Source: Pyxidicoccus fallax (GTDB lineage Bacteria > Myxococcota > Myxococcia > Myxococcales > Myxococcaceae). Taken from it: DNA of 42,465 nt. Shown in pieces: positions 33,493 through 40,510 of this stretch. The position numbers and the translations under genes were made by a program. The notes beneath the pieces are model-generated. The model did not search any database. It had not been told where the DNA came from and was given only the letters and a program-made list of their open reading frames with translations. How positions within the stretch are numbered: position 1 is the stretch's first letter; every line of letters begins with the position of its first letter. The stretch is from assembly GCF_012933655.1 (NCBI RefSeq), contig NZ_JABBJJ010000075.1:1-42465 (forward strand), given 5' to 3'.

Positions 33493-34743
33493 ATGCAACG
33501 GTTTTCGACATCCTGCGTCACGGTAGCGCTCTTCGTGCTGGTGTTCTCGTGCAGCTCCGGTCCGCGGACCGAGGAGGGCGACACGGGCACGGTGGCACAG
33601 CCGCTGGCGTTGACGACGCCGCGCAAGCTGCTGCCCTTCGTCGCGCTCGCGGACGGGCGCGTGCTCGCGGTGGGCGGGCACGACGGGAATCGCACGCTCG
33701 CGAGCTGTGAGCTGTTCGAGCCCGCGTCGGGAACGTGGCGTGTGACGGGGGCCCTGCACACGCCGCGGCGCAACCACGCGGCGGTGCGGCTCGCGGACGG
33801 GCGCGTGCTCGCGGTGGGCGGCACGCACGGCGTGGCCATGGGAGCGCTCGCGAGCGCGGAGGTGTACGACCCGGCGAAGGGCGTGTGGTCGCAGGTGGCG
33901 CCGATGGCCGAGGCGCGCAACGACCCTGCGGCGGTGAGGCTGGCGGATGGGCGCGTGCTGGTGGCGGGCGGCACGGACGTGGACCGGCGGCCGCTGCGCA
34001 CGGCGGAGCTGTTCGACCCGGTGACGGGCACGTGGAGCGCGGCGGAGGCGCCGGGCTTCGCGCGGGGTGGCTCGCGCTCGGCGGTGCTGCTGGCCAACGG
34101 CAAGGCGCTCTTCGCGAGCGGCCTGCAGGCGGAGCTGTATGACCCGGCCACGGGGCGCTGGGAGAAGGCGGGGCCGGCGGGCGGCGCGGCGGGAACGCAC
34201 CGGCTGGCGCACACGGTGACGCTGCTGCCAGATGGGCGCGTGCTGGTGATGGGCGGCACGACGGCGCGCGCGGCGAGCACGGCGGAGGTGTACTCGCCGG
34301 AGACGGGCGAGTGGACGCTGGTGGCGGCGCCGGCGGTGGCTCGCGAGCACCACGCGGCGGTGGTGCTGCCGGACGGCACGGTGCTGGTGATGGGCGGTGA
34401 GCACTACACGACGGGGGCGCTCGCGTCGGTGGAGCGCTTCGACCCGGCGACGGGGACGTGGGCCTCGGCGCACACGCTGGCGGAGCCGCGCGGGAAGACC
34501 GGGGCGGTGGTGTTGCCGGACGGCGCGGTGCTGGTGATGGGCGGTGAGAACGAGGCGGCGGGCATGCTGACCACGAGCGAGCGCTACGTGCCGGGCGGCT
34601 GTGTGCCGGCGGTGTGCTCGGCGCGAGACGGCCGGTGCGGGGTGGTGCCGGATGGGTGCGGCGGGACGCTCGACTGTGGACCGTGCGCGGGCGACGTCTG
34701 CGCAGCCGGGGAGTGCCGCGCGGAGGGCACGAGCGCGGAGTGA
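33493..34743 (+). CDS. kelch-repeat lipoprotein with Cys-rich C-terminus
   Basis: A 416-residue exported lipoprotein: hydrophobic VALFVLVFSC with lipobox VFSC (lipidated Cys at 20). Six to seven kelch units follow, each with LADGRVLAVGG or LPDGRVLVMGG, then AEVYDPxxGxW, giving a beta-propeller from about residue 40 to 370. The last 45 residues contain eight cysteines (from CVPAVC to GECRAEG), a compact disulfide-bonded module seen in other myxobacterial surface proteins as I recall. Kelch propellers bind proteins or glycans. The repeated DNA units (period near 141-153 bp) suggest internal duplication. The ribosome binding site is weak (GGTGGG at about 6 nt). Confidence 0.88.
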   Translation: MQRFSTSCVTVALFVLVFSCSSGPRTEEGDTGTVAQPLALTTPRKLLPFVALADGRVLAVGGHDGNRTLASCELFEPASGTWRVTGALHTPRRNHAAVRLADGRVLAVGGTHGVAMGALASAEVYDPAKGVWSQVAPMAEARNDPAAVRLADGRVLVAGGTDVDRRPLRTAELFDPVTGTWSAAEAPGFARGGSRSAVLLANGKALFASGLQAELYDPATGRWEKAGPAGGAAGTHRLAHTVTLLPDGRVLVMGGTTARAASTAEVYSPETGEWTLVAAPAVAREHHAAVVLPDGTVLVMGGEHYTTGALASVERFDPATGTWASAHTLAEPRGKTGAVVLPDGAVLVMGGENEAAGMLTTSERYVPGGCVPAVCSARDGRCGVVPDGCGGTLDCGPCAGDVCAAGECRAEGTSAE

Positions 34744-34960
34744 GCAGGCGGGCACGCGGCGTCGCGGAGCATGGCGGCGCCGCTCGTGCTCCATGAGGAG
34801 GGCACGCGCGCGGAGCGGGTGGACGGGCACGCGGCGTCGCGGAGGATGGCGGTGCCGTGTGGGCGGGCAGTCACGCCGCATCGCGCGGATGACGGCGCCA
34901 CCCGAATGGAGCGGGCGGACGGGCACGCGGCGTCGCGGGTGACGGCGGCGCCGCGTCCGG
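34744..34960 (+). repeat. imperfect tandem repeats between two lipoprotein genes
   Basis: The core GGGCACGCGGCGTCGCGG occurs exactly at 34750-34767, 34825-34842 and 34921-34938, each followed by a similar 15-20 bases (GGCGG.GCCG). A degenerate copy begins near 34865. The last two perfect copies are preceded by GAGCGGGyGGAC. The units are non-coding by position, unless they are the remnant of an upstream in-frame extension of the next gene. No ribosome binding site lies within. Confidence 0.7.
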
Positions 34961-34965
34961 GTCAG

Positions 34966-35349
34966 ATGCGGGGCATGAGACGGCTGATGGGAATGCTGAT
35001 GGTGGCCGGGTTGCTCGCGGGCTGCGCGGGGACGGAGGAGACCGGGCTCACGTACGCGGAGCTGTCGGAGCGCACGGCCGAGGCCCGGTGCACGTACGCG
35101 GAGACCTGCTCCGGGAGCACGACGCCCCATGCGGAATGCGTGGCGGCCATCCGCGAATACTACGCGGCGGCGGGGCCCGAGCTGGACCGCGCCGCCGCGG
35201 GCGCGAAGTCAGGCTGTGTGCAGTGCATGCGCACCCTCGTCGCAGAGCTGGAGGCGTCGCTCGCGAGCAGCTGCCAGCGACCCGTCGACGAAGCGCGCGT
35301 GGTCGCGATGTGCGGCGAGAACGATGCCGCGTGCGTGGGCGCTCCGTGA
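34966..35349 (+). CDS. small Cys-rich lipoprotein
   Basis: A 127-residue protein with a lipoprotein signal (LMGMLMVAGLLAGC, lipobox LAGC). The mature part has eight cysteines in a regular pattern (RCTYAETC, HAEC, GCVQC, SSC, AMC, AAC), consistent with four disulfides in a helical secreted domain. The family is unknown to me. The start may be the ATG at 34966 or 34975; both keep the signal, and neither has a strong ribosome binding site. The upstream 220 bases are repetitive. Confidence 0.75.
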   Translation: MRGMRRLMGMLMVAGLLAGCAGTEETGLTYAELSERTAEARCTYAETCSGSTTPHAECVAAIREYYAAAGPELDRAAAGAKSGCVQCMRTLVAELEASLASSCQRPVDEARVVAMCGENDAACVGAP

Positions 35350-35460
35350 GTTCCGCGCTGACGGGGAGTGCCGTTCAGGCAGAGGCTTCATGAGGTGTCG
35401 CGCGCCCGCCGTGCACGTCGCAGCGGCATGCCGCGCCGGTGCGTGACAGACTGCGCGCCC

Positions 35461-36873
35461 ATGCGAACCCGGACCCGTCTCCTCGCGCCGTTGCTGCTGT
35501 CCACCGCCTGTGCCACCGCGCCCGCTCCGACTCCGACGCAGGGCGAGGCGATGGCCGTCACCGCCACCCGCGTCTCGCCGCCGGAGCGCCCCTTCGGCAC
35601 CCTGCGTGAGCAGGCCCAGCGCCAGCAGGCGTGGCTCAACGAGCGCATGGAGAAGGCCCTGCCGCAGCTCATGCGCCAGTACGGCATCGAGATGTGGGTG
35701 GTGCCCATGCGCGAGTACAACGAGGACCCCGTCTTCACCGCGCTGTCCGCCCCCACCACGTACGCCGCCCGCCGCCGCACCATCTACGTGTTCCACGACC
35801 GCGGCCCGGAGAAGGGCGTCGAGCGGCTGGCGCTCGGCGGCGGCTCGCAGGGAGGCGTCTTCACGCCCCGCCGCGCGCAGCGCCAGGTGGACGGCGGCGG
35901 CGTCAGCCGCGAGGCGGAGCTGTGGGGCCCCGAGCAGTGGCTCGTCCTCAAGCAGGTGCTGGAGGAGCGCAATCCGAAGGTCATCGGCATCAACGTGTCG
36001 CGCACCTTCGCCTTCGCCGACGGCCTCACCCACGGCGAGTACGAGGGCATGGCCGAGGCGCTCGGCCCCGACTGGGTGAAGCGCTTCAAGCCCTCGGGAG
36101 GCCTGCCCGTGGACCTCATCGCCTGGCGCGGCCCGGACGAGGTCCGCTTCTACGAGGACCTGACGAAGCTCGTGTGGAACATCATCGAGCAGGCCTTCTC
36201 CAACAACGTCATCACCCCCGGCGTGACGCGTACGAGCGACGTGGAGTGGTGGATGCGCCAGCGGCTGGCGGACCTGGGCCTGGACACGTGGTTCCATCCC
36301 TCCGTGGACCTGCAGCGCCAGGGCGTCACCGAGGCGCAGCTCGGCGAGGACCCCGTCATCCAGCGTGGCGACGTGCTGCATTGCGACTACGGCATCACCG
36401 CGCTGCGGCTGAACACCGACACGCAGCACATGGGCTACGTGCTGCGCGAGGGCGAGACGGACGTGCCCGAGGGAATCAAGGCCGCGCTCAAGGTGTCCAA
36501 CCGCCTCCAGGACATCGTCTTCGAGGAGCTGCGCCCCGGGCGCACGGGCAATGAGGTCCTGCGCGTCTCGCGCGAGCGGATGAAGGCCGAGGGCATCGAC
36601 GGCACCATCTACTCGCACCCCATCGGCCTGCACGGCCACGGCGCGGGCGCGATGGTGGGCCTCTGGGACCGGCAGGAGGGAGTCCCCGGCAACGGTGACC
36701 ACAAGGTGATGCCGAACATGTGGTACTCCATCGAGCTGCAGGCCACGAGCCCCGTGTCCGAGTGGAACGGGCAGCGCGTGCGCTCGGCGCAGGAGGAGGA
36801 CATCACCATCGACGCCGAGGGCAAGGTGCACTGGGCCTGGAAGCGCCAGACGGCCTTCCACGTGGTGCGCTGA
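35461..36873 (+). CDS. M24 metallopeptidase (Xaa-Pro aminopeptidase-like) lipoprotein
   Basis: A 470-residue peptidase of the M24 pita-bread fold. The signal LLAPLLLSTAC (lipobox STAC) predicts lipid anchoring. The N-terminal creatinase-like half (about 50-230) contains GIEMWVVPMREYNEDPVF. The catalytic half carries the five expected metal ligands: Asp in HCDYGI, Asp in LNTDTQHMGY, His in HPIGLHGHG, Glu in WYSIELQ and Glu in QEEDITID. Two metal ions (Mn, Co or Zn) are bound in this family, which removes the residue before proline. The ATG at 35461 sits 108 bases after the previous stop. It is convergent with the peroxidase gene across a strong terminator stem. Confidence 0.93.
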   Translation: MRTRTRLLAPLLLSTACATAPAPTPTQGEAMAVTATRVSPPERPFGTLREQAQRQQAWLNERMEKALPQLMRQYGIEMWVVPMREYNEDPVFTALSAPTTYAARRRTIYVFHDRGPEKGVERLALGGGSQGGVFTPRRAQRQVDGGGVSREAELWGPEQWLVLKQVLEERNPKVIGINVSRTFAFADGLTHGEYEGMAEALGPDWVKRFKPSGGLPVDLIAWRGPDEVRFYEDLTKLVWNIIEQAFSNNVITPGVTRTSDVEWWMRQRLADLGLDTWFHPSVDLQRQGVTEAQLGEDPVIQRGDVLHCDYGITALRLNTDTQHMGYVLREGETDVPEGIKAALKVSNRLQDIVFEELRPGRTGNEVLRVSRERMKAEGIDGTIYSHPIGLHGHGAGAMVGLWDRQEGVPGNGDHKVMPNMWYSIELQATSPVSEWNGQRVRSAQEEDITIDAEGKVHWAWKRQTAFHVVR

Positions 36874-36893
36874 AGGCCTCGAGCGTCACGGGC

Positions 36894-36921
36894 GGGGCTC
36901 CCACCACCAGGAGGGAGCCCC
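36894..36921. terminator. bidirectional terminator between convergent genes
   Basis: GGGGCTCCC (36894-36902), a 10-nt loop and GGGAGCCCC (36913-36921) form a perfect 9-bp stem in the 60-bp gap between the M24 peptidase and peroxidase 3' ends. It can act on both strands. Confidence 0.7.
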
Positions 36922-36933
36922 ACACCTGGGAGC

Positions 36934-38097
36934 TCAGTCCTCCCGGCCCGTCATCGACTTCAGCAGGTCCACGAGCGCCCGCTTCTCCGCGTCGGTCAGC
37001 TCGAGCGGGACGAGGGTCTCCGTCTTCTGGCCCACGAAGGTGCCGGCGGCGTCACCCCCCTCGTTGTAGAAGTCGATGACCTCCTCCAGCGTGGCCTGCG
37101 CCCCGGTGTGCATGTACGGCGCCGTCAGCGCCACGTTGCGCAGCGACGGGGTGCGGAACGCGCCCTCCAGCTCCAGCTGCTTCGCCTGCGTCCGCAGCGC
37201 GCGCAGCCGCAGGGCATCCGAGCCGGACGGCGCGTCGCTGTAGCGGCCCTCGGCGTTGAACGACCAGCCCAGCAGTCCCTCCAGCGACGCCCACTGTCCG
37301 CCCGAGCCCGGCCCGGTGTCCTCCACGCCGATGTTGTGGAACAGGTCGTCGCTCAGCGACGGGCCCTTGTGGCAGACGATGCACTGGCCCTTGCGCACGA
37401 AGGTCTTCAGCCCGAGGTACGCCGGGTCCTCCTCCGCCGTGCCCGCGTCCACCGCCGCGAGGAAGCGCCGCACGTCCTCGTCGAAGGGCGCGTCCACCTT
37501 CACCAGCGTCCGCTGGTACGCCGCCAGCACCTTGCCCACGTTGGCCAGCAGCACGTCGCCGGACTCGGCCGCCGGCTCCCGTCCGAAGAGGGCCTGGTAC
37601 TCCGTCCGGTAGGACTCCACCGATTGCAGCCGCGCGGCCACCACCTGCGCGTCCGAGTTCATCTCGTCCGGGTTCAAGAGCGGCAGGATGGCTTGAGACC
37701 AGAGCCGGTCCGCGCGCCCGTCCCACATGAACCAGCGGTTGTAGGCCGCGTTCAACACCGTGGGCGGGTTGCGCAGCGTGCGCTTGCCGTCGCAGCCCTC
37801 CGCCAGCGCCGTGTCCACCGTGCGGCCCTCGCCGCCGTGGCAGCTCTGGCACGACACCGTCCCGCAGCGCGACAGCCCCGCGTCGTGGAAGAGCAGGTCT
37901 CCCAGCTGCTCCGCCCGCGCCACGCCGTCCACCCGGTTCGTCGGGTCCTTCGGCGGCTGTCGCGTCTGGGTGTGCAGGCTGCGGAGTTGGTCCAGTTCGT
38001 CGACGTTCGGGAACGCCTCTTCGGTGTCACACGCCAGCCCCAACCCACCCAGGGCCAGGGCGAGCACGGAGGCGCGCAAGCGGTGCGGAGTCTTCAC
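36934..38097 (-). CDS. di-haem cytochrome c peroxidase (MauG/CcpA-like) lipoprotein
   Basis: A 387-residue exported di-haem protein. A lipobox LGLAC (Cys about 23) anchors it. Two c-type haem motifs are present: CQSCH (83-87) and CIVCH (239-243). Other family markers are LFHDAGLS, RNPPTVLNAAYNRWFMWDGRAD, FRTPSLRNVALTAPYMHTG and EEVIDFYNEGG, which carries the region of the distal ligands. It reduces hydrogen peroxide or, like MauG, oxidises a protein partner in the periplasm. I chose the GTG at 38097 because AAGG lies about 8 nt upstream; an alternative GTG is at 38115. It could be cotranscribed with the lipoprotein gene starting at 38655. Confidence 0.93.
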   Translation of the reverse strand: MKTPHRLRASVLALALGGLGLACDTEEAFPNVDELDQLRSLHTQTRQPPKDPTNRVDGVARAEQLGDLLFHDAGLSRCGTVSCQSCHGGEGRTVDTALAEGCDGKRTLRNPPTVLNAAYNRWFMWDGRADRLWSQAILPLLNPDEMNSDAQVVAARLQSVESYRTEYQALFGREPAAESGDVLLANVGKVLAAYQRTLVKVDAPFDEDVRRFLAAVDAGTAEEDPAYLGLKTFVRKGQCIVCHKGPSLSDDLFHNIGVEDTGPGSGGQWASLEGLLGWSFNAEGRYSDAPSGSDALRLRALRTQAKQLELEGAFRTPSLRNVALTAPYMHTGAQATLEEVIDFYNEGGDAAGTFVGQKTETLVPLELTDAEKRALVDLLKSMTGRED

Positions 38098-38244
38098 CAG
38101 GTCATCCTTCTTCACGTCGCGGGGCGGCGATACATCCCGCCGCCCCGTGACCGGAGCCTGGAAGCTTCGCGTCCCCACCGCCGCGAAGCAATCCCCACGC
38201 CCCCTCTCAGCTTCTGAAGAGAAGAGGAGACGCGCGCTCCGTGC

Positions 38245-38655
38245 TCAGGCCCCGCAGCTCAGCGTGAAGTCGCGGTTGACGGTGGCGTAGTCGCCCAGCT
38301 TCACCGGGGAGGGCTCCGGGGTGATGGTGGGCGTGGCGCCGTTCTCGCACTTCAGGCCACCGTCCACCGCGACGCCCACCTGCAGGTCCGTGTTGCTCGG
38401 CAGGCTCGACACGGTGAACGAGCAGCGGCCGCCGCGGCTCGTCCTCACCATGGCGCTGCCCAGCGCGTCCGACGGGTTGCCCGGCGACGACACCACCACC
38501 CGGACCTGGTCGCAGGCGCCGTCGAGCTGCAGCCCGCTCTGGGGCAGCCGGACCACGCCGGCGACGGTGGCGTTGCCCTCGCGGCTTCCACCGCCGCCCG
38601 TGGTGGCGCAACCGGTGGCGGCAAGGACGAGGGCGGCAACGGCAATGCGATACAT
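38245..38655 (-). CDS. small lipoprotein of unknown function
   Basis: A 136-residue protein with the lipoprotein signal VAALVLAATGC (lipobox ATGC) and a Gly-rich tether GGGGSREG. The mature domain begins ATVAGVVRLPQSG and has alternating strands (VRVVVSSPG, CSFTVSSLPSNTDLQV), reminiscent of a carboxypeptidase-regulatory-like beta-sandwich. Four cysteines are present in the mature domain. The ATG at 38655 has GAGG about 5 nt upstream. No family can be named. The peroxidase gene lies 147 nt downstream on the same strand. Confidence 0.75.
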   Translation of the reverse strand: MYRIAVAALVLAATGCATTGGGGSREGNATVAGVVRLPQSGLQLDGACDQVRVVVSSPGNPSDALGSAMVRTSRGGRCSFTVSSLPSNTDLQVGVAVDGGLKCENGATPTITPEPSPVKLGDYATVNRDFTLSCGA

Positions 38656-39085
38656 GAATTCCTCAATTCGTGGGGTAATGAGAAGGCGGCTCGGTCACCG
38701 CTCGGGCGACCTACGGCGCGCGCCACATACAATTGCGATGGGAATTCATTCCACCCATTTCGCATGGCTTTTTTGTGACGTGAATTGGTGAATTCGCCTG
38801 GAATTCCGGGGAGTTTCCGACGCTGTGTCTATCCCTGGAGACACCGGCTGTACCGGAAATCAGCCGGGTTCATCGGTGCAATCAAAGACAGACATGCCGC
38901 GCCGCGTGATGCCGGTCTCCGAGTCCCGGAATCGGGAATGCGTGAATCCCATTTCCGGAATCGCGAACACCGGCGAGGGGCCGCGTGGGGGGACCGAGGA
39001 GCGTGCGGCCGGGACGATGGTCCGCCGTCTGCTGCGAGCCACTCGGAGCGCCCTCACGGTGAAGGAGCAAGGAGAGGAGACGCGC
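38656..39085. promoter_or_regulatory. A/T-richer divergent promoter region with clustered GAATTC sites
   Basis: This 430-bp gap between two divergent genes is visibly richer in A/T up to about 38960. GAATTC occurs at 38656, 38742, 38790 and 38801, and GAATTG lies at 38782. Further on, CCGGAATCG occurs twice (about 38928 and 38955), and TCCCG-GAAT-CGGGA forms a short palindrome. No small gene with a ribosome binding site was found. It is likely a regulated promoter region; the binding protein is unknown. Confidence 0.45.
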
Positions 39086-39544
39086 ATGTCGATGCAGAAG
39101 CAGGATCAAACCCAGTCCTGGTCGGGGCTGGGCGTGGGGACGGACCGGAAATCGTTTCTGGACAAAGTGTCGGCGCAGATTCCGGACTACGACGCGGAGC
39201 AGGCCGCCGAGGCGGTCTTCTGCGCGCTGACGGAGGAGCTCCCCGGAGGGCTGGTGCAGCACCTGAGGGACCAGCTTCCGCCGGACGTGCGGCCCATGCT
39301 GGGCGCCTGTCACCGGCACCGGGGCGAGGAGCCCGCGAAGATGGACCGCGACGACTTCTACCTCATGGTGGCCAACCACCTGAACGCCGAGCCGGAGAAC
39401 GTGCGGCTCGTGCTGCATGGCGTGTTCGCCGCGCTGCACACGCAGATTGTCGAGGCGGAGGCGCAGAAAATCGAGCACCAGCTCCCCAAGTGGCTCCAGG
39501 GGACGTGGGCCGCGGCGCGCCTGCAGATTGACCGCCCCGCCTGA
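39086..39544 (+). CDS. DUF2267 family protein
   Basis: A 152-residue cytoplasmic helical protein of the DUF2267 family: FLDKVSAQIPDYDAEQAAEA, then VFCALTEELPGGLVQHLRDQ, LPPDVRPML, and MDRDDFYLMVANHL, ending in LVLHGVFAAL. DUF2267 proteins are small and often stress-induced; no activity is known. The ATG at 39086 has AGGAG about 6 nt upstream. Its leader is the long A/T-richer region. It is convergent with the beta-barrel gene over a terminator stem. Confidence 0.88.
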   Translation: MSMQKQDQTQSWSGLGVGTDRKSFLDKVSAQIPDYDAEQAAEAVFCALTEELPGGLVQHLRDQLPPDVRPMLGACHRHRGEEPAKMDRDDFYLMVANHLNAEPENVRLVLHGVFAALHTQIVEAEAQKIEHQLPKWLQGTWAAARLQIDRPA

Positions 39545-39615
39545 GGTGTCCCGAGCGCTGGCGCGGGAAGCGGGCGTGTGGCCCGCCTCGCGCCGGTGAA
39601 GAGGTGAGAAGGGTG

Positions 39616-39647
39616 GGGCGCCCGGAGCACACGCTTCCCGGGCGCCC
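39616..39647. terminator. bidirectional terminator between convergent genes
   Basis: GGGCGCCCGG (39616-39625), a 12-nt loop and CCGGGCGCCC (39638-39647) form a perfect 10-bp stem in the 133-bp gap between the DUF2267 gene and the beta-barrel gene. There is no T tract. Confidence 0.65.
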
Positions 39648-39677
39648 GCCGTCATGGCGCGTGGAGGGCGCGCCTCT

Positions 39678-40328
39678 TCAGTAGGTGCCTCCCAGCGACA
39701 GCGTCACGTTGTAGCGGCCGTCTCCCGCGCCCGGGTCCAGCGTGGAGGGCGCGAAGTCCTGGCCGAAGAGGAAGTTGTAGTTCACGCGCGCGTCGGCGGT
39801 GATGAGACTGCCCACCTGGTAGCGCAGGCCCAGGCCCGCGGGCACGAAGCCGCTGGTGTCGTCGTCGTAGCCCAGCGGGTCCCCCAGCCTGTCGCTGCGG
39901 ATGTTGTAGTTGTCGATGCCGATGCCCGTCATCACGTAGGGCTGCATCTTCGTGTCGGTGAAGTGGCCCACGATGACGGCCTGGCCGCCGTTGCGCACCA
40001 GGTCCGCGCCACCGGAGATGCCGCCGTCACCCGGGTCGAGGTCGCTGACGCCGCCGGTGTAGCCCACCTCGAGACCGAGGAAGGGGTTGGGCTTGACGCC
40101 CACCGTGGCCCCGTACGAGAAGCCGGGGTTGACGGCGGGGGCGAGCTGCCCGGTGTGGCCCTCCGCGCCGCCGCCTATCAGGGCGTAGACGCCCGTGTCG
40201 GCCTGGTTTTCCCGGGTGTCGAACTCCACCGTCTCCAGCTCCATGGACTGCGGGTTGTCACCCTGGGCCCACGTCGCGCTCCCCCAGAGCGCCACCACGC
40301 ATGCTCCGCCGAGCACGTATCGCTTCAT
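39678..40328 (-). CDS. outer-membrane beta-barrel protein
   Basis: A 216-residue exported protein. A signal peptide (VLGGACVVALWGSATWA, cleavage near residue 21) is followed by alternating amphipathic strands (GVYALIGGG, FSYGATVGVKPNPFLGLEVG, LRYQVGSLITADARVNYNF), and the chain ends in a Tyr (LSLGGTY), the usual outer-membrane barrel signal. It is probably an 8-stranded barrel of the OmpA/OmpW-like 'outer membrane beta-barrel domain' type. The ATG at 40328 has AAGGAG about 6 nt upstream. The ligand is unknown. A stem-loop and 182 bp separate it from the protease gene. Confidence 0.85.
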   Translation of the reverse strand: MKRYVLGGACVVALWGSATWAQGDNPQSMELETVEFDTRENQADTGVYALIGGGAEGHTGQLAPAVNPGFSYGATVGVKPNPFLGLEVGYTGGVSDLDPGDGGISGGADLVRNGGQAVIVGHFTDTKMQPYVMTGIGIDNYNIRSDRLGDPLGYDDDTSGFVPAGLGLRYQVGSLITADARVNYNFLFGQDFAPSTLDPGAGDGRYNVTLSLGGTY

Positions 40329-40457
40329 GTCGGACTCCTTTCGCCGCGTCCGAAAGGCAACGTGAAGCGCGGGGGAAGGCCCGGCAACGTCCGGATGGGG
40401 GCGCTGCCTCCACTCCCGAGCCCGTCCTCCCCACCCCGCGGGACGGGGCGGCCGCGC

Positions 40458-40487
40458 CCTCCGTCATCGGATGGCGGAGGACGGAGG
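40458..40487. terminator. possible terminator upstream of the beta-barrel gene
   Basis: CCTCCGTC (40458-40465) and GACGGAGG (40480-40487) form a perfect 8-bp stem around a 14-nt loop, 24 bases after the end of the protease gene on the minus strand. It could separate the protease transcript from the beta-barrel gene. Confidence 0.4.
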
Positions 40488-40510
40488 ACGGCCGGCGAGG
40501 CACCCGTCAC

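Noticed and set aside
33640..34550. Regularly spaced DNA repeats that could suggest an array such as CRISPR
   Set aside because: The spacing (about 141-153 bp) and sequence match kelch protein units in frame; there are no unique short spacers.
33454..35130. Minus-strand open frames across the kelch gene
   Set aside because: They repeat because the kelch DNA repeats; the composition is Arg/His-rich and no start signal is present.
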